NCBI GenBank assembly: GCA_903858055.1
Contig: CAIOHM010000142.1
Span: 1-17,169, forward strand
Direction of reading: 5' to 3'
Source of the DNA: an uncultured delta proteobacterium
GTDB lineage: Bacteria > Myxococcota_A > Polyangia > Polyangiales > Polyangiaceae
DNA: 17,169 nucleotides
The position numbers and the translations under genes are program-made. Below are positions 1 through 6,957 of the stretch, piece by piece; position 1 is the stretch's first letter, and every line of letters begins with the position of its first letter. The notes under the pieces are model-generated. The model was not told the origin of the DNA, made no database searches, and saw only the letters and a program-made list of their open reading frames with translations.

Positions 1-542
1 GCATCGTCGACACGCTCCGCCGCGTGGCCCCCGAGGTGCCGATCTTGGTGCGCACGCGCTACCTCTCCGAGCGCGCGCGATTCTTGGAGCTCGGCGCGAG
101 CGACGTCGTCGCCGAGGAGGTGGAGGGCGCCGTCGAGGTCATCGCCCGCATGCTGCGCTGGACGACCACGCCACGGAACGTCGTCGAAGAGCGCCTCCGC
201 CAGGTGCGCGCCGAGACCCTCACGAGCGAGCGCAAGCAGACCCTGCCGCGCCTGCGCATGGGCGCTCACGAGCCGCTCGCGCGCTTGAAGCTCGAGAGCG
301 TGCTCGTGCGAGACGGGAGCGCGGTCATCGGCCGATCCCCCGTGGCGCTGCAGCTCCAGAGCCGCACGGGCGCCCTCGTCGTCGGCCTCGAGCGCGACGG
401 GAAGCTTCGCGACCCCCTCGACCCCCACGAGCCTTTTGCCCCCGGTGACGTGGTCTTCGTGGTCGGCTCCAGCGACGCGCTCCGCGCGGTCGTCACGCTC
501 TTCGATGGCCCCGGGGATTCCGCCACCGACGAAAGCGCCTGA
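1..542 (+). CDS. Kef-type cation/proton antiporter, C-terminal part (RCK_N end + TrkA_C), 5' truncated
   Basis: This is the 3' end of a gene that begins before the window; the frame is open from the codon at position 3 and ends at TGA 540-542. About 179 residues are visible. The first ~45 (VPILVRTRYLSERARFLELG, then GASDVVAEEVEGAVEVIARML) match the end of the Rossmann-type RCK_N domain of KefB/KefC-like monovalent cation:proton antiporters. About residues 85-165 (LKLESVLVRDGSAVIGRSP... ending GDVVFVVGSSDALRAV) match a TrkA_C ligand-binding domain. The membrane transporter part would lie upstream and is not seen. In this family the cytoplasmic RCK domains gate an inner-membrane K+/H+ or Na+/H+ exchanger. 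The GTG at 24 is an internal codon, not the start. Family call is firm; the ion and subfamily are not decidable from this piece. Confidence 0.85.
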   Translation, partial: IVDTLRRVAPEVPILVRTRYLSERARFLELGASDVVAEEVEGAVEVIARMLRWTTTPRNVVEERLRQVRAETLTSERKQTLPRLRMGAHEPLARLKLESVLVRDGSAVIGRSPVALQLQSRTGALVVGLERDGKLRDPLDPHEPFAPGDVVFVVGSSDALRAVVTLFDGPGDSATDESA

Positions 543-619
543 AAAACCACCGGTAAGGCCGCCGCTTTCGGCTCGCAGTTTCCGCCAGAGTTGGCGACAC
601 TGACAGGCCGGGAAGGCGC

Positions 620-2464
620 ATGGGCAAGATCATCGGCATCGACCTCGGCACGACGAATTCGTGCGTCGCGATCGTGGAGCGGAGTGGCGGCGGCAAGACC
701 GAGACGCGCGTGCTGCCGAACAGCGAGGGCGCACGCACCACCCCCTCCGTGGTGGCGCTCGCGAAGAACGGCGATCGCCTCGTGGGGCAAGCGGCTCGGC
801 GTCAAGCGGTGACGAACCCGCGGCAGACCATCGCGGCAGCGAAGCGCCTCATGGGGCGCAAGTTCGACGATCCGCAAGTGAGGCGCTCGGCCGACCGCGT
901 GGCGTACGAAGTCGTCGAGGCGCCGAACGGCGACGCGTGGGTGCGCTTCGGCGACCGCACGGTTTCGCCCGCCGAGATCAGCGCCGAGGTGCTCATCAAG
1001 ATGCGCGAGACCGCGGAGGCGGTCCTGGGCGAGACCGTCACCGAGGCGGTGATCACGGTGCCCGCGTACTTCGACGACGCTCAGCGCCAAGCCACGAAGG
1101 TCGCAGGGGCGATCGCGGGCCTCGAGGTGAAGCGCATCCTCAACGAGCCCACCGCCGCGGCGCTCGCGTATGGCCTCGAGAAAGAGGGCTCCGAGCGCGT
1201 GGTCGTCTACGACCTCGGCGGCGGCACGTTCGATGTCACCGTGCTCGAGATCACGGGCGGCGTCTTCCATGTGAAGTCCACCTCCGGCGACTGCGATCTC
1301 GGCGGCGAAGACTTCGACGAGCGCATCGTGCGCAAGCTCGCCGAGGAGTACGAGGCGGCAAACGCGGTCGATCTGCGAAAAGATCCGATGGCCCTCCAGC
1401 GCCTCCGCGAGTCGGCCGAGCGCGCCAAGCACGAGCTCAGCTCGTCGCTCGAAACCGAGGTGAACCTCCCCTTCATCGGCCTCGGCAAAGGCGGCGAGCC
1501 CATTCACCTCGTGCGCACGATGACGCGCACGGAGCTCGAGCAGCTGACCGCCGATCTCGTCGAGCGCACGCTCGGGCCCTGCCGCGACGCGCTCGCCCAA
1601 GCGCACCTCGCCCCCGCCGACGTGCAGAACGTGGTGCTCGTGGGCGGCATGACCCGCATGCCTGCCGTGCAGCGCGCGGTGAAGACGTTCTTCGGCAAGG
1701 AGCCGCACCGAGGCGTGAACCCCGACGAGGTGGTCGCGATCGGCGCCGCGCTCCAAGGTGCTGCGCTCGGCGGCGGCGACGAGTTCGAAGTGCTCCTGCT
1801 CGACGTCACGCCGCTCTCGCTCGGCGTCGAGACCGGCGGCGGCGTGTTCACCCCGCTCATCCCGCGCAACACGACCGTGCCCTGCGAAAAGAGCGAGATC
1901 TTCACGACGAGCGTCGACAACCAGCCCTTCGTCCCCGTGCACGTGCTGCAAGGCGAGCGCCCCATGGCCGCCGACAACCGCAGCCTCGGCCGCTTCGAGC
2001 TCACGGGCATCCCGCCGGCGCCGCGCGGCCTGCCGATGATCCAAGTCACCTTCCGCATCGACGAGAACGGCGTCGTGAGCGTCGACGCGAAAGACCTCGG
2101 CACGGGCCGCGCCCAAGCGATTCGGATTCAGCCGTCGAGCGGCCTGTCGAAAGAAGAGGTCGAGGCGCGCGTCGCCGAGGCAGAGAAGAACCGCAAGGGC
2201 GACGAAGACCGGCGCGCGCAGGCCGAGCTCCACAACCAGGCCGAGGCGCTCTTGCACACGACCGAGCAAGCGCTCGAAGGGTACGCGCAGCTCGTCTCCG
2301 AGGAGGAGCTCGAGCGCGCCAAGCAAGCTGCCCATCGCTTGCGCCATGCGCTCGAAGCGAAGGGCAACGGCGCGACGATCCGCGTCGCGTACCAAGAGCT
2401 CGAAGCGGTGAACTTCGCCCTCGCCGACGCGCTCTACGGCGGCCTCGGCGGAACCAGCCCGTGA
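620..2464 (+). CDS. dnaK: DnaK-type Hsp70 chaperone (paralogue with short C-terminus)
   Basis: A 614-residue Hsp70. The nucleotide-binding domain has the phosphate-1 loop IDLGTTNS (residues 7-14), VVVYDLGGGTFDVTVLE (phosphate-2, about 194-210) and VGGMTRMP (adenosine region, about 341-348). The interdomain linker LLLDVTPLSLG (392-402) and the substrate-binding beta domain are typical of bacterial DnaK, and a helical lid of about 105 residues follows. The protein stops right after the lid (LADALYGGLGGTSP) and lacks the flexible acidic tail that normally follows in DnaK, so it is shorter than the ~638 aa E. coli protein. Start ATG 620 is supported by GGAAGG at 611-616, although the spacing is short. 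No dnaJ or grpE is adjacent and no CIRCE element is seen in the 77-bp upstream gap. Its stop overlaps the start of the next gene, so the two are probably translated together. Probably one of several Hsp70 paralogues in the genome; the dnaK symbol marks the family, not the main housekeeping copy. Confidence 0.93.
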   Translation: MGKIIGIDLGTTNSCVAIVERSGGGKTETRVLPNSEGARTTPSVVALAKNGDRLVGQAARRQAVTNPRQTIAAAKRLMGRKFDDPQVRRSADRVAYEVVEAPNGDAWVRFGDRTVSPAEISAEVLIKMRETAEAVLGETVTEAVITVPAYFDDAQRQATKVAGAIAGLEVKRILNEPTAAALAYGLEKEGSERVVVYDLGGGTFDVTVLEITGGVFHVKSTSGDCDLGGEDFDERIVRKLAEEYEAANAVDLRKDPMALQRLRESAERAKHELSSSLETEVNLPFIGLGKGGEPIHLVRTMTRTELEQLTADLVERTLGPCRDALAQAHLAPADVQNVVLVGGMTRMPAVQRAVKTFFGKEPHRGVNPDEVVAIGAALQGAALGGGDEFEVLLLDVTPLSLGVETGGGVFTPLIPRNTTVPCEKSEIFTTSVDNQPFVPVHVLQGERPMAADNRSLGRFELTGIPPAPRGLPMIQVTFRIDENGVVSVDAKDLGTGRAQAIRIQPSSGLSKEEVEARVAEAEKNRKGDEDRRAQAELHNQAEALLHTTEQALEGYAQLVSEEELERAKQAAHRLRHALEAKGNGATIRVAYQELEAVNFALADALYGGLGGTSP

Positions 2465-2988
2465 GCACGCCCGCGGTCGAGCCCACCGTCGTGGAGCGTG
2501 CGTTCTACGAGCTCGCGTTCCGCGCCGAGCGTGACCCGGTCGCCCGCGCGGTGATCGTGAAGGCCGTGCAAGGCTTCTTTCACGCGGTCGCGGAAGAGAA
2601 GAAGCTCGGGTCCACGCGCCTCCTCGACCTCGCACGCACCCTCGCCGAGCGCTACGGGCGCTGGCGTGCACCGCGCGTAGCCGCGCGTCTCGGGGTCGAT
2701 GCAGAGCGCATGGATTCCCTCGCGGCCATTCAAGACTGGGAGGACCGCGTGTTCGGCGTCACGGGCCATTGGACCGCCGTGGACGAGACGAGCGCGACGC
2801 GCTGCGAGACCGCTTGCCCCTTCGCGAAGGCCGCCGCCGGGGCGCCCGAGCTCTGCTCCGACGTCATCCACCGACTCGAGACCGAGACCTTCCGCACGCT
2901 GAACCCTCGCTACGAGCTCTTGCCCCTCGAGAGGCTCCTCTCGAAGGGCCATGAGTCTTGTCGCTTCGAGCACCGTCTCCGAAGGTGA
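2461..2988 (+). CDS. Small Cys-motif protein, resembling the ATC hydrolase / 4-vinyl-reductase type family
   Basis: A 175-residue cytosolic-looking protein with no signal peptide. It starts at GTG 2461, whose last two bases belong to the TGA of the Hsp70 gene (GTGA overlap). The reading frame is open further upstream, but that part is only a shadow of the Hsp70 gene. The N-terminal ~100 residues look helical. The C-terminal part carries C115-x3-C119-P-F, then ELC132, and ends with G-x3-C167-x-F. This order (CPFA ... ELC ... GxxxCxF) resembles L-2-amino-thiazoline-4-carboxylic acid hydrolase-like and related 4-vinyl-reductase-like domains, which is an assignment from memory of the motif. The cysteines could bind a metal or small ligand or be redox active. 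Overlap with an Hsp70 paralogue suggests the two act together, for example the chaperone folding this protein or this protein sensing stress; that is inference. Confidence 0.75.
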   Translation: MSTPAVEPTVVERAFYELAFRAERDPVARAVIVKAVQGFFHAVAEEKKLGSTRLLDLARTLAERYGRWRAPRVAARLGVDAERMDSLAAIQDWEDRVFGVTGHWTAVDETSATRCETACPFAKAAAGAPELCSDVIHRLETETFRTLNPRYELLPLERLLSKGHESCRFEHRLRR

Positions 2989-3000
2989 GGGCATGCGCCC
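2989..3000. terminator. Small GC hairpin between convergent genes (weak terminator candidate)
   Basis: The convergent genes ending at 2988 (+) and 3016 (-) are separated by only 27 bp. GGGC-ATGC-GCCC at 2989-3000 can form a 4-bp stem with a 4-nt loop, but no T run follows on either side. It is the only compact hairpin in the gap, so it is listed as a weak candidate for termination. Confidence 0.2.
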
Positions 3001-3015
3001 GCGGCGGCACGCCGA

Positions 3016-5082
3016 TCAGCGCGGCGCCGGCGCGGAGCACGTGTTCGCGATGCAGCTCGCGCCCGCGCTGCAGCAGTCGGCCGCCGTCGTGCATCGGTCG
3101 CCGTCGCGGCTGCACGAGCTCGGCACCGAGGAGCACGAGAGGGCACCGGCATCACCCGAAGCGTTGCAGAAGCCGCCGCAGCACTCGGAGCCGTCGCCGC
3201 ACGACTGACCGTCGGACTTGCACGGGTCGAGCGCCCAGAAGCCACGCAGGTTGAGCGAGTTGCCGGCTTGGCCGGGCAAGCGAAAGGCCGGGTGGCTCGG
3301 GTCCTGGCCGGGGCGAGCGTTGACGTCGATCGCCGTGACCCACAGCTGCTTCACCTCGCTCGCGGGGCCCGTGAGCTCGTTGCCGTAGACGCGGCGCGAG
3401 GTGAAGACCGCCCAGAAGTAGCCCCCCGAAGCGCGCGGCGCGAAGGTCGGCTCGAAGTTCCAGTTCGCGTCCCGCGTGCCGCCGGGGAGCGCGGTACCAT
3501 CGCCGTTCGCCGCTGCGAGACGCACCTCCTGTTGCGAGCCGGGCGCGGTGAACGCCGCGTAGAGGTCGCCCTTGTTTCCGCCGTCGGTGCGAATGCCGCC
3601 GCGGTGGTAGCCGACGAGCGCGTGATCCGGGCTCATCGACGGGAAGTGAATGGGCTGGCCCGAGCCCTTCGTCATGATCGTGCGCAGGCCGCTCGCGCGC
3701 GGCACCGAGCTGTCCCAGTCGAGGACTTTAAGCTCGCCGTTGTTCGCGCTTTGCGCGCCACTCGCGTAGTAGTCCACGAACGCGATCATGCGATCGTCGG
3801 CAGCGAACGAAGGGGTGCCGAGCTTGATGCCGTCGAGGCCGGAGTTCGGGACCTTCTGCAGGTTGTTCGCGTAAAAGAGTCCGCCTTGGCCGCCGCTGCC
3901 CGAGGCGTCCGCGAAGCCCACTGGGAAGGGTGCGAACGACTCGGTGACGAAGCGGCCGTCGGCGCTCACGCCGCCATAGGCAAAGCGGCGCTTCGCGTTC
4001 GAGCCCGCTTGCCCGCCGACGTCGCGCGAGACGCGATCGGTGCGCAGGTCGTAGGTGCCCCCGAGCCCGTCGCCGCCGCTCAAGAAGGTCGAGCCGTTCG
4101 CCGAGACCGTGTGGCACGTGGTGGTGCAGCTCGTCGAGGCCGCGACCGAGCCCGCCGAGAAGTCTTCCGGCGCCGATCGCCCCGGCTTGAGGCGGAGCAC
4201 GCGCCCGACGTTGGCCGCCCAGTAGTACACGCTGCCCCGCAAATTTCCAGGCGCCATCGTCCACCGGTGCGAGGCCAGCACGTAGGCCCCCGAGCCCACG
4301 AGCGCCTTCACGGTCACGGTCACGGGGCCCTCCGCGCTCTCTTCGAACGCGTGCCAGTCGGTGTCGTCGAGGAGCGCCTTGCCCGCGCGTGAAGGGCGCA
4401 CGACGCTCTCGAGGCGCGCGTGCGAGGCCTCGAGCTTCACGTAGAGCGCCGCTGCGCTCGGGCCGCCGTTCCACATGAGCTCGGGCGCGGGGAGGCCGCG
4501 CGGGAAGACGGTCTTGTCGTACGGGTAGGCCCACGTGACGTTTGCGGCCGCGGCGCTGCCCGTGCGGAGCGTGGCGAGATCGGTGGCGCTCACGGAGGCC
4601 GCGTTACGGCTCACGATCATGTCGAGGTCGAGGTTCGTGACGGCGCTCAACGTGCCTCGCGCCGCGCTGACGACGAGGCGCCCTCCCTTGGTGCCGTGCG
4701 CGATCACCTCGCCCGTCGCGCCGCTGATGAACGCCACGGTGAGATCGTCGACGCTCCAACGTGCCTCGTGCGTCACGTCGATCGTCGAGCCGTCGGGCAG
4801 CACGCCCGTGGCCGTGCACGGGATCGTCTTGCGCACGCCGAAGCTCAGCTCGGCGCGGGGCGCACCGCAGCTCACCGTGATGGACTGCGGCTCGGCCGTC
4901 GCGGGAACGGAGACCGAGGGGAGACCTGCGTCGTCGCCCGCCGCGCTCCCCGCGTCCGCGCGCGGGTCGTCGAACTGGCTCACGCGGCCCGGATCGGCCG
5001 TGCTCGCGCCGTCGTTGCACGCTGCGAAGACACCCAAGAGGGCTGCACCCAAGCCGATGGCGGTGGTCGTACGAATGGCCAT
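3016..5082 (-). CDS. Predicted lipoprotein with Ig-like region, propeller-like repeats, CX3CH motif and two C-terminal knottin-like modules
   Basis: A 688-residue exported protein. The start is taken at ATG 5082 because it gives a clean lipoprotein signal peptide (MAIRTTTAIGLGAALLGVFAAC, lipid-modified Cys22) and has GAGG (complement of 5086-5089) in front; a TTG at 5115 would add 11 unlikely residues. Residues ~65-155 look like a bacterial Ig-like (Big) domain. Residues ~185-600 hold repeated beta segments like TolB/PD40-type propeller blades (for example FAYGGVSADGRFVTESF and PSMSPDHALVGYHRGG). C319-TTT-C323-H324 in this part resembles a variant haem c site. Residues 621-688 contain twelve cysteines in two similar modules of C-x6-C-x5-CC type. 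The protein is probably anchored in the outer membrane and held by disulphides; function unknown. It is divergent from another lipoprotein gene at 5275. Confidence 0.85.
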   Translation of the reverse strand: MAIRTTTAIGLGAALLGVFAACNDGASTADPGRVSQFDDPRADAGSAAGDDAGLPSVSVPATAEPQSITVSCGAPRAELSFGVRKTIPCTATGVLPDGSTIDVTHEARWSVDDLTVAFISGATGEVIAHGTKGGRLVVSAARGTLSAVTNLDLDMIVSRNAASVSATDLATLRTGSAAAANVTWAYPYDKTVFPRGLPAPELMWNGGPSAAALYVKLEASHARLESVVRPSRAGKALLDDTDWHAFEESAEGPVTVTVKALVGSGAYVLASHRWTMAPGNLRGSVYYWAANVGRVLRLKPGRSAPEDFSAGSVAASTSCTTTCHTVSANGSTFLSGGDGLGGTYDLRTDRVSRDVGGQAGSNAKRRFAYGGVSADGRFVTESFAPFPVGFADASGSGGQGGLFYANNLQKVPNSGLDGIKLGTPSFAADDRMIAFVDYYASGAQSANNGELKVLDWDSSVPRASGLRTIMTKGSGQPIHFPSMSPDHALVGYHRGGIRTDGGNKGDLYAAFTAPGSQQEVRLAAANGDGTALPGGTRDANWNFEPTFAPRASGGYFWAVFTSRRVYGNELTGPASEVKQLWVTAIDVNARPGQDPSHPAFRLPGQAGNSLNLRGFWALDPCKSDGQSCGDGSECCGGFCNASGDAGALSCSSVPSSCSRDGDRCTTAADCCSAGASCIANTCSAPAPR
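3019..3222 (-). other. Two tandem Cys-rich knottin-like modules (protein domain)
   Basis: Codons 621-688 of the lipoprotein encode two modules. Module 1 has cysteines at 621, 628, 634, 635, 639 and 650; module 2 at 657, 664, 670, 671, 677 and 682. Both share C-x6-C-x5-CC followed by two more cysteines, the order C-C-CC-C-C seen in inhibitor cystine knots and related disulphide-rich domains. The spacing is seen directly; the fold is inferred. Confidence 0.6.
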
Positions 5083-5173
5083 GAGCCTCGTTACGCAGGT
5101 TCCGTGCCGCTCCAAAAACTCCTACGAAAGCGGAATTCCCGTGGGTTTCCGGCACCTGCGCGCGGCGCACGAC

Positions 5174-5189
5174 GGATCGCTCGCGATCC
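5174..5189. promoter_or_regulatory. Perfect inverted repeat, candidate operator between divergent lipoprotein genes
   Basis: GGATCGC-TC-GCGATCC is a perfect 7-bp dyad with a 2-bp centre. It lies in the 192-bp spacer between the divergent lipoprotein genes (starts at 5082 on - and 5275 on +), about 90 bp from each start. Its symmetry and position fit binding of a dimeric regulator controlling both directions. GC-rich DNA does produce such dyads by chance, so the assignment is tentative. Confidence 0.35.
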
Positions 5190-5236
5190 ACCTGAGGCGC
5201 GTCGCGTCCATGCACCGTCCTGCGGTGTGCGTTCGC

Positions 5237-5266
5237 TCGACAAAACAGGGCCGAGTTCGCTACTGA
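5237..5266 (+). promoter_or_regulatory. Weak promoter-like pair upstream of the lipoprotein gene at 5275
   Basis: TCGACA (5237-5242) and TACTGA (5261-5266), 18 bp apart, loosely resemble -35 and -10 boxes of a primary sigma factor. Transcription would then begin within a few bases of ATG 5275, which also lacks a clear Shine-Dalgarno sequence, so a leaderless or nearly leaderless mRNA is possible. Match quality is low. Confidence 0.2.
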
Positions 5267-5274
5267 GCCGCCTC

Positions 5275-6957
5275 ATGACGTGCCGCCGAAGCTCGCTGGC
5301 CGCGCTCGCTGGAGGCGCCGGGTCGCTCCTGCTTGCCGCGTGCTTGTCCACCGGAGAGGGTCGCCCCCCGCCCCTCGACGATTTCGTGTACCCGGTGGGT
5401 CTCGCGGTCTCGGCCAACGGCCACGTGCTCTGGGCGGCGAACTCGGACTTCGACCTGCGCTTCAACGGCGGCAGCGTGCTCTCGTTCGACCTCGACGCCA
5501 TCCGCGCCGACGAGGCGAAGGTGCGCCGCGATCCCTCGGACCCGACGCTCCCGCTCGCGCAGGCCCCGGTGCCCGCGGGCTCATGCCCGAGCGATCCCCC
5601 CGGCGCCACGCCCGACACCACCGCGCGCCAACCGGCGACGCAGACCTGTGCCCCTCCGGTGCTCGCGCGCGCGTACGTGAAGGACGGCATCGTCACGGGC
5701 GCCTTCTCCACGCGCGTCGACGTGCGCGACGGCCGCCTCTTCGTGCCCACGCGCGGCGACACCTCGCTGCTGTGGATCGACGTCGCGAGTGACTCGGGCG
5801 ATCGCACGCTCCCCGCGACCGACAAGCGCTCGCCCTTCCACCTCGACTGCGGCACGCGCAGCGGCGGCTCCTGCGACGACGCGCACCGCGCAGGCACGGT
5901 CGCGCTCTCGATTCCGAACGTCACGACCTACACGCTCCCGGGCGAACCTTTCGGGCTCGGCTTCTCGTCCGACTCCACGCTCGCGCTCGTCACGCACCAG
6001 ACCTCCGGCGCGGTCTCGCTCTTTCGCAGCGGCGTCGGAACCCAGGAGCGCAGCGCACCCACGCTCGATCACGTGATGGGCGGCATTCCGAGCGGCGGCA
6101 CCGACATCGTCGAGCTCCCGCACGATTCCGACGCATACCTCGGCTGCACGAGCGGTCGCTGCGGAACGCCTCCGCCGCCCACGTTCGTCACCAGCTCGCG
6201 CGCGACGTCCTCACTCGTGCGCCTGCGCTACCTCGCCGACGACAGCGGCGCGACGCCCGTGCGCCCCGTGCTCGCTGCGGAGAGCGTGTCGGTCCTCGGC
6301 GGCTCCCCGTCGGGCTTCGACGTGCGCGCGATCGTCGTCGACACCTCGTCGCGCATTGCGTGCAAAGCGCACGTACTTCCCGCCGGCGGCTCGCGCACCG
6401 AAGCCGACCTCCAGCGCGATCTGCGCCGCTGTGCGCGCATCCCCGCGCGGCTCTACGCGGCGGCGCGCAACCCGGCGACGCTCGTCATGGCCTACGTGGG
6501 CAAGAACACGGAGCCGGACGATCCCTCCTACGACCCCGACGCGCTCACCTTCGTGACCGCGCAACCGGTCGCCTCGGGCGTCGCACGCCTGGCCCTCGCG
6601 CCGATCGTCGATCGCCTCGGGCTCTTCTCGCTGCGCCTCTTCACGGTCAGCTTCGACACGAACGTCGTCGAGATCCACGACCCGGAGACGCTCGCCCTCG
6701 AGAACGGGATTCGCGTGGCGCAGGGTCCGTTCGCGCTCGCATTCGATCCGTTCCGCATCGCAGACGTCGCGACGAAGCGCATCGCCCCGCGCGACGTCGA
6801 CGGGCGTGCGCGCTACCGCTTCGCGTACGTCGCGAGCTTCAGCAAATCCACGGTTCAGCTCCTCGACGTCGACGCCTCGACCGCAAACGGCGCGACCTTC
6901 GGCAACGTGGTGTTCACGCTCGGCAAGCCCGGCTCGCCGGTCGAGAAGGGTCTCTGA
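5275..6957 (+). CDS. Predicted lipoprotein with propeller-like repeats (560 aa)
   Basis: Starts at ATG 5275, chosen because it gives a lipoprotein signal peptide (Arg4-Arg5, hydrophobic stretch, LLLAAC with lipid-modified Cys23); the frame is open far upstream only as a shadow of the opposite gene. The mature protein has blade-like repeats such as VYPVGLAVSANGHVLWAANS, FGLGFSSDSTLALVTHQTSG and YRFAYVASFSKSTVQLLDV, typical of YVTN/lactonase-like beta-propellers. Cysteines are spaced in pairs (GSC...QTC, LDCGTRSGGSC, LGCTSGRC, IACKAH...RRC), as expected for disulphides outside the cytoplasm. No catalytic motif is recognised. Its TGA overlaps the ATG of the next lipoprotein gene (TGATG), so the two products are probably made together and may form a surface or periplasmic complex. 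Exact family not recognised. Confidence 0.82.
   Translation: MTCRRSSLAALAGGAGSLLLAACLSTGEGRPPPLDDFVYPVGLAVSANGHVLWAANSDFDLRFNGGSVLSFDLDAIRADEAKVRRDPSDPTLPLAQAPVPAGSCPSDPPGATPDTTARQPATQTCAPPVLARAYVKDGIVTGAFSTRVDVRDGRLFVPTRGDTSLLWIDVASDSGDRTLPATDKRSPFHLDCGTRSGGSCDDAHRAGTVALSIPNVTTYTLPGEPFGLGFSSDSTLALVTHQTSGAVSLFRSGVGTQERSAPTLDHVMGGIPSGGTDIVELPHDSDAYLGCTSGRCGTPPPPTFVTSSRATSSLVRLRYLADDSGATPVRPVLAAESVSVLGGSPSGFDVRAIVVDTSSRIACKAHVLPAGGSRTEADLQRDLRRCARIPARLYAAARNPATLVMAYVGKNTEPDDPSYDPDALTFVTAQPVASGVARLALAPIVDRLGLFSLRLFTVSFDTNVVEIHDPETLALENGIRVAQGPFALAFDPFRIADVATKRIAPRDVDGRARYRFAYVASFSKSTVQLLDVDASTANGATFGNVVFTLGKPGSPVEKGL

Noticed and set aside
543..619. CIRCE element or heat-shock promoter in front of the Hsp70 gene
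   Set aside because: No TTAGCACTC-type inverted repeat is present; only a 4-bp hairpin (GCCG-CTTT-CGGC, 561-572) is seen, which is common by chance.
661..2460. Upstream extension of the Cys-motif protein frame through the Hsp70 gene
   Set aside because: The translation before 2461 is Arg-rich shadow sequence; GTG 2461 overlapping the Hsp70 stop is the natural start.
266..2671. 801-codon open frame on the - strand opposite the Hsp70 gene
   Set aside because: It is a mirror of the strongly codon-biased Hsp70 gene; the protein is Arg/His/Leu-rich low-quality sequence with no domain, and the + strand gene is certain.
3268..4392. 374-codon open frame on the + strand inside the 688-aa lipoprotein gene
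   Set aside because: The opposite strand encodes a lipoprotein with signal peptide and ordered motifs; this frame is biased Arg/Ala/Val sequence without domain.
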